The notes below the pieces were generated by a model that saw nothing but the letters and a program-made list of their open reading frames with translations, did no database searches and was not told the DNA's origin. A stretch of DNA of 43,263 nucleotides, from assembly GCA_003158585.1 (NCBI GenBank), contig PMKE01000094.1:21536-64798 (forward strand), written 5' to 3'. Origin of the DNA: Alphaproteobacteria bacterium. Lineage in GTDB: Bacteria > Pseudomonadota > Alphaproteobacteria > Micropepsales > Micropepsaceae. Position 1 is the stretch's first letter. Each line of letters begins with the position of its first letter. Made by a program: the position numbers and the translations under genes. Below are positions 17,006 through 24,885 of the stretch, piece after piece.

Positions 17006-17797
17006 ATGCGCAAGTTCTGGAAAGGGATTCGCTGGGGCGCGTTCTTCCTTGCGCTCGTGGTCGATATCGTCCTGTTCTACACCGCCAAGCCGTTCAGCGC
17101 GAACAGCTTCATCGCGACGGGGCTGGCGTCCCTCATCATGTTCCTTTTCTTCGTGCGGCTCGCCAATCTGTTTCGCGGCGGTTCGCGAATCCGCGGCATA
17201 CTGGAAGAGAACGAGGTCAAGGTGCACGAAACCTGCGTGCACTGGGTCCGCCTCCTCGGCAACATCCGCGCAGACAAGACCGCCTATCGCTGGATCGGCA
17301 TTCCTCTGCTGATTGCTGTGGCGGTGACGTTCACCGAAGCGGCGTGGCTGGTGTGGCTCGCGGCCTTCAAGCTGGGCGCCGATGCGCCCTGGTTCATGGC
17401 GGTGGGGGCGCCGTTCCGGTTGTTGCCCAACAACGGGGTGCTGGTTGGCTTTTACATCCCGCTGATCTTCTCCATCCCCTTCGCCATCTCGCATGTGGCG
17501 GACTGGAGCACGCACCGCTACGTCATCACGCCGCTGCGCATCATCATCCATCACGGCATCTTCGACTACCACATGCACGGTATCCTGCTTTCGCGCGTCG
17601 TCGATGCGCAGCAGGACTACACGTTCTGGCAGCAGATGCTGAACTACGGCGACGTCGTGTTCCGCGAGACCTCCGGCGAGGCTGAGACGCTGGAATGCGT
17701 CTGGGGGCCTAAGAAATTCGCCAAGCTCGCCGTGCGCTACAGCCACGCCTTGGAAGGCGCCACCCCGCGGGGCGTAGAGGATATCGAGGGCGGCTGA
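17006..17797 (+). CDS. Membrane protein with C-terminal bacterial PH-like domain
   Basis: The ~263-residue product has two pairs of hydrophobic segments (about 8-55 and 88-165) and a C-terminal soluble region. That region resembles the bPH2 fold: HRYVITPLRIIIHHGIFDYHMHGILLSRVVDAQQDYTFWQQMLNYGDVVFRETSGE. This pattern (short first strand, ILLSRVVDAQ, then a GDV/V-F strand) is common in YdbT/YdbS-like membrane proteins. The role is not known. Start at 17006 is preferred over 16964 because GGAGAAGGGGGG lies directly upstream. It stands alone on the plus strand. Confidence 0.7.
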   Translation: MRKFWKGIRWGAFFLALVVDIVLFYTAKPFSANSFIATGLASLIMFLFFVRLANLFRGGSRIRGILEENEVKVHETCVHWVRLLGNIRADKTAYRWIGIPLLIAVAVTFTEAAWLVWLAAFKLGADAPWFMAVGAPFRLLPNNGVLVGFYIPLIFSIPFAISHVADWSTHRYVITPLRIIIHHGIFDYHMHGILLSRVVDAQQDYTFWQQMLNYGDVVFRETSGEAETLECVWGPKKFAKLAVRYSHALEGATPRGVEDIEGG

Positions 17798-17948
17798 AGT
17801 GCTGATAATTTGTCAGTTCTGACGCCGTCCGGGGGTTTCCCGGCTGCCTTGTTCGGCCGCGCAGCGCGCCGGTAACACAGCATCTCCAGCACCTTACATG
17901 GTCCCCTGGTCAAAATTGCCGCACACGTCACCTTCAGCTTGACTTACA

Positions 17949-17963
17949 TTGGAATCATTCTAA
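17949..17963 (+). promoter_or_regulatory. Irr-type iron control element upstream of ahpC
   Basis: TTGGAATCATTCTAA matches the rhizobial/alphaproteobacterial Irr box core (TTAGAATNRTTCTAA) at all but one position. It overlaps the promoter region: TATAAT is at 17965-17970, with TTGACT at 17939-17944 or TTACAT at 17944-17949 as -35 candidates of imperfect spacing. The site is 35 bases from the ahpC start. It suggests control by the heme-responsive regulator Irr. Confidence 0.68.
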
Positions 17964-17997
17964 TTATAATACTGCAACCACCGAGGAGAACCAAACC

Positions 17998-18540
17998 GTG
18001 CTGAGTGTTGGCGACAAGTTTCCCGAATTTGCAGTGAAGGGCGTTGTATCGACCGATCCGAAGACTGCCTTTGCCGATTTCACCCAGAATTCCGACGCAG
18101 GCAAGTGGAAGGTCGTCTTCTTCTGGCCCAAGGACTTCACCTTCGTCTGCCCGACCGAGATCGCAGGTTTCGGCAAACTCACCGGCGACTTCAAGGACCG
18201 CGATACGGTGATCTACGGCGTGTCGACGGACAGCGAATTCGTGCACCTGGCCTGGCGCCAGAACCATGCCGACCTCAAGCACCTGCCGTTCCCGATGCTT
18301 TCGGACATCACGCGCGGGCTTTCCACGGCGCTGGGAGTGCTCGACGCCGCGGCCGGCGTCGCCAAGCGCGCCACCTTCGTGGTCGATCCCGAGGGCATCA
18401 TCCGCTTCGTCTACGTCACCGACATGAGCGTCGGCCGCAATCCGCAGGAAGTCCTGCGCGTGCTCGACGCCCTGCAGACCGACGAGTTGTGTCCATGCAA
18501 TTGGCAGAAGGGCGAGGAAGTTTTGAAGCCCGCCGCGTAA
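17998..18540 (+). CDS. ahpC: Alkyl hydroperoxide reductase AhpC-type peroxiredoxin
   Basis: This thiol peroxidase reduces H2O2 and organic peroxides in the cytoplasm. The 180-residue product matches the mycobacterial AhpC subtype. Peroxidatic Cys51 lies in FFWPKDFTFVCPTE, and the C-terminal resolving region DELCPCNWQKGE has Cys165 and Cys167, the same three-cysteine layout that is recycled by AhpD. The GTG start follows GAGGAG by a normal spacing. The ahpD gene lies 191 bases downstream, making a two-gene peroxide-defence unit; an Irr-like box sits in the promoter, tying it to iron or heme status. Confidence 0.94.
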   Translation: MLSVGDKFPEFAVKGVVSTDPKTAFADFTQNSDAGKWKVVFFWPKDFTFVCPTEIAGFGKLTGDFKDRDTVIYGVSTDSEFVHLAWRQNHADLKHLPFPMLSDITRGLSTALGVLDAAAGVAKRATFVVDPEGIIRFVYVTDMSVGRNPQEVLRVLDALQTDELCPCNWQKGEEVLKPAA

Positions 18541-18599
18541 CTGCCATGACGACCCATGCCGATGTATCCCCCCTCCCGTCGGCCGGGGTCATAGTGCGA

Positions 18600-18636
18600 G
18601 ACCCCGCCGGCCCTCCCCCTCCCTGCCGGCGGGGTC
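18600..18636 (+). terminator. Stem-loop between ahpC and ahpD (partial terminator or stabiliser)
   Basis: A perfect 12-base-pair stem (GACCCCGCCGGC / GCCGGCGGGGTC, loop of 13) is followed by TTCCTTTTCC. The T-tract is broken by C residues, so it may act as a weak terminator that lowers ahpD relative to ahpC, or as an mRNA-stabilising structure. Confidence 0.55.
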
Positions 18637-18647
18637 TTCCTTTTCCG

Positions 18648-18716
18648 CCTCATGCTTCGACAGGCTCAGCATGAGGGTCGATCAAATACCTTCACCCTGA
18701 GCCCGTCGAAGCGTGA
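18648..18716. repeat. Extragenic palindromic repeat between ahpC and ahpD
   Basis: Two inverted copies of a repeat core (CTTCGACAGGCTCA at 18655-18668 and TGAGCCCGTCGAAG at 18698-18711, 13 of 14 matching) face each other. The first copy also carries 8-base arms CCTCATGC/GCATGAGG. The core sequence is a familiar dispersed repeat of proteobacterial genomes. Confidence 0.65.
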
Positions 18717-18731
18717 CCATACGAGGACCCA

Positions 18732-19289
18732 ATGTCGATCGAAGCCCTGAAGGAACGCCTGCCCGAATACGCCAAGGATCTGAAGCTCAATCTCTCGACG
18801 CTGGCGGCTGAGCCCTCGCTCAACGAGCAGCAGCGGGCGGGCACCTTCATCGCCTGCGCGCTGGCTTCGCGCAACGAAGCAACAACCAAGGCGCTCTGCG
18901 CCGAGTTCGCCCCCAAGCTCTCGCCCGAGGCGCTGACGGCAGTGCGCGCCGCCGCGGCCATCATGGGCATGAACAACATCTATTACCGCTTCGCGCATCT
19001 GGCGAGCGCGCCGGACTACAAGACCATGCCGGCCAAGCTGCGCATGAACGTCATCGGCAAGCCCGGCGTCGACAAGGCCGATTTCGAGCTGTGGTGCCTG
19101 GCGGTGTCGGCCATCAACGGTTGCGGCGCCTGCATCGACAGCCACGAGAAAGTGCTGCGAAGCGCCGGAATGACAGCCGAACAGGTGCAGGCCGCCGTGC
19201 GCATCGCCGCTGTCGTGCATGCCGTAGCAGCAACGCTCGACGGCGAAGCCCATTCGGCGGAGTTTGCGGCGGTAACCCTGACGGCTTAA
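18732..19289 (+). CDS. ahpD: Alkyl hydroperoxide reductase AhpD (CxxC peroxidase/reductase)
   Basis: AhpD passes electrons to AhpC and has weak peroxidase activity itself. The 185-residue product has the AhpD catalytic motif [12 protein letters not shown], with Cys131, Cys134 and His138, and the supporting Glu119 in [11 protein letters not shown], matching the mycobacterial enzyme residue by residue in spacing. The N-terminal half is the duplicated helical half lacking the CxxC. The pairing with an AhpC carrying the C-P-C tail supports a shared reduction system. Confidence 0.95.
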   Translation: MSIEALKERLPEYAKDLKLNLSTLAAEPSLNEQQRAGTFIACALASRNEATTKALCAEFAPKLSPEALTAVRAAAAIMGMNNIYYRFAHLASAPDYKTMPAKLRMNVIGKPGVDKADFELWCLAVSAINGCGACIDSHEKVLRSAGMTAEQVQAAVRIAAVVHAVAATLDGEAHSAEFAAVTLTA

Positions 19290-19371
19290 TCCTGCTCCGC
19301 GCTTTCATGTCTCCTTTGCCCGGCTTGTGAACGGGTGGACAGTGTTGCGGTCATCCCGCAGGAGATATGTG

Positions 19372-19617
19372 ATGCGCATCCTTTTTTCAGCGGCACTTGT
19401 TACGGTGCTCGCACTCGCCTGGGGACCGGCGCTCGCGCAGGACGGCGGCGCCATGGGACAGCTCGAAGACGCCACCAGCGGCAACCAGACGCTGACCCAG
19501 ACCTACGGCGACAACAGCCCCAGCGAGACTTGCCCCGACGCTTGCCCGGACGGGGGCGATACCGACATTCCCGAACCAAGCCCGCCGGAGCCTGTCGAAG
19601 ACGACAACGGCGGCTGA
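19372..19617 (+). CDS. Small acidic exported protein of unknown function (81 residues)
   Basis: The product has a clear Sec signal peptide (about 1-23, MRILFSAALVTVLALAWGPALAQ). A short mature part follows, rich in Gly, Asp, Thr and Pro with two cysteines in SETCPDACPDGG and an acidic proline tail (EPSPPEPVEDDNGG). AGGAG lies nine bases before the ATG, which decides the start over the longer frame from 19327. No family is recognised; it follows ahpD on the same strand by 82 bases and could be cotranscribed. Confidence 0.6.
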   Translation: MRILFSAALVTVLALAWGPALAQDGGAMGQLEDATSGNQTLTQTYGDNSPSETCPDACPDGGDTDIPEPSPPEPVEDDNGG

Positions 19618-19644
19618 GAGTAACGCCTTAAGATCAGGATAATT

Positions 19645-20457
19645 TCAGAGCGTAGGCAGCGCCTGCTGCAACCGGCCGCCGATGCGCACGGGTTCGATGC
19701 GCACGGCGAGGCCTTTGGCGTCGGTGACGACGAAGGCCGCGCACAGCGTCGCCGGGCCCATCGCGGGCGTGAAGCGGCTGCCGTGCATTTTCTTGAGGAA
19801 GCGCTGCACCGGCTCGTACTTCTCCATGCCGATCACCGAATCGTAATCGCAGCAGGCACCCGCGTCGGTGAGATAGGCGGTTCCGTTCGGCAGCACCTGC
19901 GCGTCGGCGGTCGGGATGTGCGAATGCGTGCCGACGACGAGGCTGGCGCGGCCGTCGCAGAAATGGCCCATCGCCATCTTCTCGGAGGTCGCCTCCGCGT
20001 GCATGTCGATGACGACGGCATCTGCGCCCTCGCCCAGCGGACAGGCGGAAAGTTCCGCCTCCGCCGCCGCGAAGGGATCGTCGATCGCATCCATGAAGAC
20101 GCGCCCCATGAGATTGACAACGAGCACGCGCGCGCCCGCGCGGGTCTCGTAGAGGCCCACGCCTTTGCCCGGCACGCCCATGGGATAATTGCGGGGCCTG
20201 AGGATGCGGTCCTCCTCGTCGATGAAGGAGAGGATTTCCTTCTGGTCGGCCCAGTGGTTGCCGGTGGTGATGCAGTCGATGCCGGTGGCGAAGAGATCGT
20301 CGGCCAAGGGGCGCGTGAGGCCGAAGCCGCCCGCTGCGTTCTCGCCGTTGGCGATCACGAAATCGAGCTTCAACTGTTCCCTGAGGCGGGGCAATTCGGC
20401 CGCGACGACGTCGCGTCCGGGCCGTCCTACGATGTCGCCGACGAAGAGGATATGCAT
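19645..20457 (-). CDS. YmdB-family metallophosphoesterase
   Basis: The 270-residue product belongs to the YmdB/TIGR00282-like calcineurin-type phosphoesterases, which in Bacillus hydrolyse 2',3'-cyclic nucleotides. Metal-binding motifs are visible: FVGDIVGRPGRD near the N-terminus, NGENAAGG, TTGNHWAD, the central DMHAEATSEK, and GTHSHIPTAD. The length is standard. The start at 20457 (MHILFVGD) is conserved in the family; the open frame runs far upstream to 20964 but that part is antisense to the methyltransferase-like gene. In alphaproteobacteria it is commonly a single gene of unknown cellular role. Confidence 0.93.
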   Translation of the reverse strand: MHILFVGDIVGRPGRDVVAAELPRLREQLKLDFVIANGENAAGGFGLTRPLADDLFATGIDCITTGNHWADQKEILSFIDEEDRILRPRNYPMGVPGKGVGLYETRAGARVLVVNLMGRVFMDAIDDPFAAAEAELSACPLGEGADAVVIDMHAEATSEKMAMGHFCDGRASLVVGTHSHIPTADAQVLPNGTAYLTDAGACCDYDSVIGMEKYEPVQRFLKKMHGSRFTPAMGPATLCAAFVVTDAKGLAVRIEPVRIGGRLQQALPTL

Positions 20458-20581
20458 GGGCTTCTCATACCATATTGGGCCGCGCTGGCCAGCGGTGGCT
20501 GCGGACGGCGACCCAGCGTGACATAGCGGCAGATTGCTTTCCGTCCGCCCGCGCCCGATAGACGCCGCCCGGAGCCCGGCC

Positions 20582-21250
20582 ATGATTTCGAGAGCAATCC
20601 TGCGCGTTATCGTCGTAATCGGCGTCATGGGTGCGCTGCTGTTCTTTTTGGCAGGCACGAGAGACTGGTTCGGCGCCAAGCTGTTCCTGGCGGCGATGGG
20701 CGGCGGCGGTCTTGCTATGGACTTGTATCTGATCCGGACCGACCCGGACCTGTATCGCGAACGCACAAGCCGGCAGGACAAGCCGCGCTCCGAACGCATC
20801 CTTCTGCCGCTGCTGAACCTTGTCTTCTTTCTCTGGCTGGCGGCGATGGCGTTGGACGTGCGCTGGCACGGCACGGCGCAGATGCCGCAATGGCTCAACC
20901 TTGCGGGCGGTGCGGTCATTCTGGCCGGGTTCCTGGCAAATCTGCGCGTCTTCCGCGAGAACACTTTCGCCGCCGCGATCGTCAGGGTGCAGAAGGAGCG
21001 CGGTCACAAAGTCGTCACCACCGGACCTTATGCGCTGGTGCGCCATCCCCTCTACGGCATCGGATGTCTCGTCTATCTGGCCGTGCCGTTCGTGCTGGGG
21101 TCCTGGTGGGGACTGGCGGGCGTTCCGGTGCAGGTCTTCCTGATGGCCGCCAGAGCGCTCGCCGAGGAACGCATATTGAAGGTGCAGCTCGAGGGCTATG
21201 AGGACTACATGGCGAAGGTGCGCTACCGCTTCGTACCGTTCGTCTGGTAA
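20582..21250 (+). CDS. Isoprenylcysteine carboxyl methyltransferase-like membrane protein
   Basis: The ~222-residue product has about five hydrophobic segments. Its C-terminal signature is shared with isoprenylcysteine methyltransferase and phospholipid methyltransferase families: VVTTGPYALVRHPLYGIG (about 142-159) and AEERILKVQLEGYEDYMAKVRYRFVPFVW at the end. These residues bind S-adenosylmethionine and the lipid substrate. Bacterial members have mostly unknown substrates. Start at 20582 (MISRAIL) follows GGAG and avoids a charged, non-hydrophobic N-terminal extension from 20534. Confidence 0.83.
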   Translation: MISRAILRVIVVIGVMGALLFFLAGTRDWFGAKLFLAAMGGGGLAMDLYLIRTDPDLYRERTSRQDKPRSERILLPLLNLVFFLWLAAMALDVRWHGTAQMPQWLNLAGGAVILAGFLANLRVFRENTFAAAIVRVQKERGHKVVTTGPYALVRHPLYGIGCLVYLAVPFVLGSWWGLAGVPVQVFLMAARALAEERILKVQLEGYEDYMAKVRYRFVPFVW

Positions 21251-21278
21251 CAAGAACCGTCACGCGGATCGCTAGGCC

Positions 21279-21839
21279 ATGCAGGTAATCGTCTTCGACT
21301 TCTTCGGCGTCATCTGTTCAGAGATCGCGCCCTTCGTGCTGCCCAAATACATGTCGAAGGAAGACGCCGTCGCCTACAAAGCCACTATCGTGGGCGATGC
21401 GGACGTGGGACGCATCACGCAGGACGAGATGTTCGCCAAACTGTCGAAGCTGGCGCATGCCCCGCCGAAGCAGCTCGAAGAGGACTTCTGGTCCTTCGTG
21501 CGGATCGACGCCGAGATTGTGAAACTGATCGAGGAGTTGCGTGCCAAATACCGCGTGGCGATGCTGACCAACGCCATCGTGCCCTTCTTCCGCCAAGTGA
21601 CGGCGAAACACGATCTGGAGAGGTTGTTCGAGACGATCCTGGTGTCGTCCGAGGAAGGGCTCGCCAAGCCCGATCCCGCTTTCTACACGCTGCTTACCGA
21701 GCGCATGGCGGTGCGGCCCGAAGACTGCCTTTTCATCGACGATAACGCAGTCAACCTCGACGGCGCGCGCGCCGCAGGAATGAAGACACTGCTGTTCGAA
21801 GGCGTGGAAAAACTCAGACGCGACCTGGCCGCTCTATAA
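21279..21839 (+). CDS. HAD superfamily (subfamily IA-like) hydrolase
   Basis: The 186-residue protein has all the HAD motifs in order. Motif I is VIVFDFFGVI (nucleophile Asp7), motif II is AMLTNAI, the motif III lysine is in EGLAKPDPAFY, and motif IV is CLFIDDNAVNLDGA. It resembles YihX-type phosphatases. The second acidic residue of the DxD motif is replaced by Phe9; many YihX relatives have Gly here, so activity on phosphate esters is likely reduced or altered. It is a single gene 28 bases after the methyltransferase-like gene, possibly cotranscribed. Confidence 0.85.
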   Translation: MQVIVFDFFGVICSEIAPFVLPKYMSKEDAVAYKATIVGDADVGRITQDEMFAKLSKLAHAPPKQLEEDFWSFVRIDAEIVKLIEELRAKYRVAMLTNAIVPFFRQVTAKHDLERLFETILVSSEEGLAKPDPAFYTLLTERMAVRPEDCLFIDDNAVNLDGARAAGMKTLLFEGVEKLRRDLAAL

Positions 21840-21867
21840 GGCCGAAATTTCGCTCGCCGAAAGCAAG

Positions 21868-22031
21868 TGGACAGGACCGCCGTCGCCGTTGGATGTCGAT
21901 CCTCACGGGCCTGCAAGTGCAGGTGGGCGCCATATATCCGAGGCCACGGCCCCGGTCAGGGACAGCTCCCGGTGAGTACCATTAAGGCCCCTGGGCATCA
22001 CGCTCCTGACGCGCGGGGCAGTACCTGTCCA
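21868..22031 (-). ncRNA. ssrS: 6S RNA (ssrS) candidate downstream of zapA
   Basis: The minus strand between zapA and 21868 has the layout expected for 6S RNA: about 164 bases, with a perfect 8-base closing stem (TGGACAGG at the 5' end, CCTGTCCA at the 3' end). Inner complementary arms include GGGGCC/GGCCCG, leaving an unpaired central region. The genomic position, directly downstream of zapA on the same strand, is the conserved 6S location in proteobacteria. 6S RNA sequesters sigma-70 RNA polymerase in stationary phase. Sequence conservation could not be tested, so this rests on position and structure. Confidence 0.65.
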
Positions 22032-22040
22032 AGGACCAAT

Positions 22041-22400
22041 CTAGGCAGCCTTGAGCTTTGCAGCAATGCCCTCGATACGTTTAACCGCATTTTCCAGTGC
22101 GTTTGCAGCGATACCCTCGGATTTCTCGACCCGGTTGCCGAGTTCTTCGCGCGCCGCCTTCTCCTCGGCGAGCTCTTGCTTGAGCGTCTCCAGCTGCGTC
22201 TTGGCGACGTGGTGCTCGTCGGCGATCAGCAGCGCCGCCATCAGGATCAGGCGCTGGTCGCCCACCTGGCCCACCGAGCTAAGCAGCTCGCGCACCTTGG
22301 CATCCACATCGCCCGCGAGCGACTTCAGGTGTTCTTCTTCCCCTTCGTCGCAGGCAATCGTGTAGGCGCGGCCGTTCACCATGACATTGACGAGGGGCAT
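22041..22400 (-). CDS. zapA: Cell division protein ZapA
   Basis: ZapA binds and bundles FtsZ at the division ring. The 119-residue protein starts PLVNVMVNGRAYTIACDEGEEEHLKSLA, the diagnostic N-terminal globular domain. The conserved DQRLILMAALLIADE (about 48-62) and a C-terminal coiled coil (about 65-118) follow. It lies 26 bases downstream of the DUF4164-like gene, a pairing typical of alphaproteobacteria, and is followed by a 6S RNA candidate. Confidence 0.93.
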   Translation of the reverse strand: MPLVNVMVNGRAYTIACDEGEEEHLKSLAGDVDAKVRELLSSVGQVGDQRLILMAALLIADEHHVAKTQLETLKQELAEEKAAREELGNRVEKSEGIAANALENAVKRIEGIAAKLKAA

Positions 22401-22426
22401 GTGGTTCTCCGTCTCAGGCGAATTCG

Positions 22427-22720
22427 CTATCTTCCCAGCGCGGCGCGGATCTCAGCGATGGCGCCGTCGAGCCGGCCTTCGACCTCCTCGGTCAGGCCCG
22501 AGAGCGAACGCGCTTCCTCTTCCAGCTCGGCGACGCGCGCAATTAGATGCTCGCGCTCACCCTTCAATCCTGCGACCGCCTTCGAATCGGGCACCTTCGA
22601 GAGCGTCGCCTGTTCCAACGCTTCCAGGGCTTTGGCGAGGCGCTCCGCCGCCACTTCCAGTCTGCTCAAAGACGCCTCCTCTTCCAACGCAGGCAAGGCC
22701 TTAGAAAGGACCTTAGACAC
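22427..22720 (-). CDS. DUF4164-like coiled-coil protein, zapA partner
   Basis: The 97-residue product is almost entirely predicted coiled coil, with heptad-like Leu/Ala spacing and stretches such as RLEVAAERLAKALEALEQATL and LIARVAELEEEARSLSGLTEEVEGRLDGAIAEI. Small coiled-coil proteins of the DUF4164 type sit directly upstream of zapA in alphaproteobacteria and may help division-ring assembly (a ZapB-like role is only an idea). The start is a GTG. It is divergent from tkt. Confidence 0.75.
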   Translation of the reverse strand: MSKVLSKALPALEEEASLSRLEVAAERLAKALEALEQATLSKVPDSKAVAGLKGEREHLIARVAELEEEARSLSGLTEEVEGRLDGAIAEIRAALGR

Positions 22721-22828
22721 GCGCAGGAATTGCGGTCAACGCGTTGCCGCGCAGGTTCCTGTGGGAAGAGCTTGACGCCTCAGGCAAAGGCTCGTTTAAG
22801 GCGCGCATCAAGCGTGAAGGGTAGCTAG

Positions 22829-24832
22829 ATGAACAGCAGTAATTCCCCCGGCCAGGGGCCGACCGCCAGCCAGCTCGCCAACGCCATCCGGGCCTTGTCT
22901 ATGGACGGCGTCCAGGCCGCCAATTCCGGCCATCCCGGCATGCCGCTCGGCATGGCCGACGTGGCGACGGTGCTATTCTCTAAATTCCTCAAATTCGATG
23001 CCGGAGATCCGGGCTGGCCGGACCGCGACCGTTTCGTGCTGTCCAACGGACACGGCTCGATGCTGCTGTATTCGCTGCTCTTTCTCACGGGCTACCCCGG
23101 CATCACCCTCGACAATTTGAGGAGGTTCCGCAAACTGGACAGCCCCTGCGCCGGTCACCCCGAGCACGGAGCCATCCCCGGCATCGAGACGACCACCGGC
23201 CCGCTCGGCCAGGGCATCGCCAACGCCGTCGGCATGGCGCTGGCGGAGCGCATCCTGAACGCGCGATTCGGCGACGGGCTGGTCGACCACAAGACCTATG
23301 TCTTCGTGGGCGACGGCTGCCTGATGGAAGGCATCTCGCACGAGGCGATCGGGCTTGCCGGGCATCTCAAGCTGAACAAGCTGATCGTGCTCTACGACGA
23401 CAACAGCATCACTATCGACGGCGCACGGTCGCTGTCGGACACCTCGGACGCACTGAAGCGTTTCGAGGCCGCCGAATGGGCGACGCGGCGCGTCGACGGC
23501 ATGAAGCAGGACGAAGTCGCTGCGGCCCTCGAATGGGCGCAGAAGAGCGACAAGCCCGTGCTGATCGCCTGCCGCACCATCATCGGCTTCGGTGCACCCA
23601 CGCGGGCAGGCACTTCCAAGGCGCACGGCGAACCTTTGGGCGCCGAGGAAATCGCCGGTGCGCGCAAGGCCCTCAACTGGCCCTATGAGCCGTTCGTTGT
23701 TCCCGAGGACATCCTGGCCGCATGGCGCGCGCTGGGCGCACGCGGACGCGCCGCCCGCGACGCTTGGCAGAAGCGCAAGGACGGCGCTGCGCCCGACCTC
23801 AAGGCGGCCTTCGACGACCTCCAGAAGGGCGACGTTCCGCCCGCGCTCGACAAGGCGATCAACGAACTCAAGAAGAAGATCAGCGCCGAGAAGCCCTCCG
23901 TCGCCACGCGCAAGGCTTCGGAAATGGCGTTGGAAATCGTGAACGCAATATGGACCGCCACCATCGGGGGCTCGGCGGATCTCACGCCTTCGAACAATAC
24001 GCGGACCAAGGACCTCAAGGATATCGTGCCGGGCGATTTCTCGGGACGCTATATGCGCTACGGCATCCGAGAGCACGGCATGGCCGCCGCGATGAACGGC
24101 ATGGCGCTGCACGGGGGCATCGTGCCCTACGGCGGCACCTTCATGGTATTCGCCGACTATTGCCGGCCGTCGATCCGGCTGGCGGCCCTGATGGGCATCC
24201 GTGTCATTTTTGTGATGACCCACGATTCCATCGGCCTGGGCGAGGACGGCCCCACCCATCAGCCGGTCGAACAGCTGGCCGCCCTGCGCGCCATCCCGGG
24301 CCTTCGGGTCTATCGTCCGGCTGACGCGGTCGAGACGGCCGAGTGCTGGGCGCTGGCACTGGCGGACAAGAAGCACCCCAGCCTCATTGCACTATCGCGC
24401 CAGAACCTGCCGACCGTACGGTCCACACACACCGACGAAAACCTCACCGCCAAGGGCGCCTATGAAGTGGCGGGCGCCAGCGGCGCGAAAGTAACCTTGC
24501 TGGCAACCGGCTCGGAAATCGAGATCGCCTTTAAGGCGCGCGAGCTTCTCGCCGCCGAAAACATTGCGGCGCGTGTGGTCTCGATGCCGTGCTGGGAATT
24601 ATTCGAGCAACAAAGCGAAACATACCGTGAGAGCGTGTTGGGTCCGAACACCGTCAGGATCGCGATCGAAGCGGCGGTAGGCATGGGTTGGGACCGTTAT
24701 ATCGGCCAAAAAGGCGCTTTTGTGGGCATGCACGGCTTCGGCGCCAGCGGCCCTTACAAGGAAGTTTATGCACACTTCGGCATCACCGCCGAAGGCGCCG
24801 TGGAAGCGGCAAAAAGGGCATTGAAAGGCTGA
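22829..24832 (+). CDS. tkt: Transketolase
   Basis: Transketolase moves two-carbon units between sugar phosphates in the pentose phosphate and Calvin pathways using thiamine diphosphate and a divalent cation. The 667-residue product has standard length. Its early signature is ALSMDGVQAANSGHPGMPLGMADV. The thiamine-diphosphate motif is FVGDGCLMEGISHEA...LYDDNSITIDG, the pyrimidine domain region is YMRYGIREHGMAAAMNGMALHGG, and the C-terminus is complete. It heads a co-oriented carbon cluster (tkt, gap, pgk, aldolases) with 53 bases to gap. Confidence 0.97.
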   Translation: MNSSNSPGQGPTASQLANAIRALSMDGVQAANSGHPGMPLGMADVATVLFSKFLKFDAGDPGWPDRDRFVLSNGHGSMLLYSLLFLTGYPGITLDNLRRFRKLDSPCAGHPEHGAIPGIETTTGPLGQGIANAVGMALAERILNARFGDGLVDHKTYVFVGDGCLMEGISHEAIGLAGHLKLNKLIVLYDDNSITIDGARSLSDTSDALKRFEAAEWATRRVDGMKQDEVAAALEWAQKSDKPVLIACRTIIGFGAPTRAGTSKAHGEPLGAEEIAGARKALNWPYEPFVVPEDILAAWRALGARGRAARDAWQKRKDGAAPDLKAAFDDLQKGDVPPALDKAINELKKKISAEKPSVATRKASEMALEIVNAIWTATIGGSADLTPSNNTRTKDLKDIVPGDFSGRYMRYGIREHGMAAAMNGMALHGGIVPYGGTFMVFADYCRPSIRLAALMGIRVIFVMTHDSIGLGEDGPTHQPVEQLAALRAIPGLRVYRPADAVETAECWALALADKKHPSLIALSRQNLPTVRSTHTDENLTAKGAYEVAGASGAKVTLLATGSEIEIAFKARELLAAENIAARVVSMPCWELFEQQSETYRESVLGPNTVRIAIEAAVGMGWDRYIGQKGAFVGMHGFGASGPYKEVYAHFGITAEGAVEAAKRALKG

Positions 24833-24885
24833 TCCGTCGGTACTAAGTGAGCCTCGACAACTGAAGGATTCGAAGGAGATAAGTC

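Noticed and set aside
22973-24376. 467-codon open frame antisense to tkt
   Set aside because: Shadow of transketolase; no domain recognisable and no ribosome-binding site.
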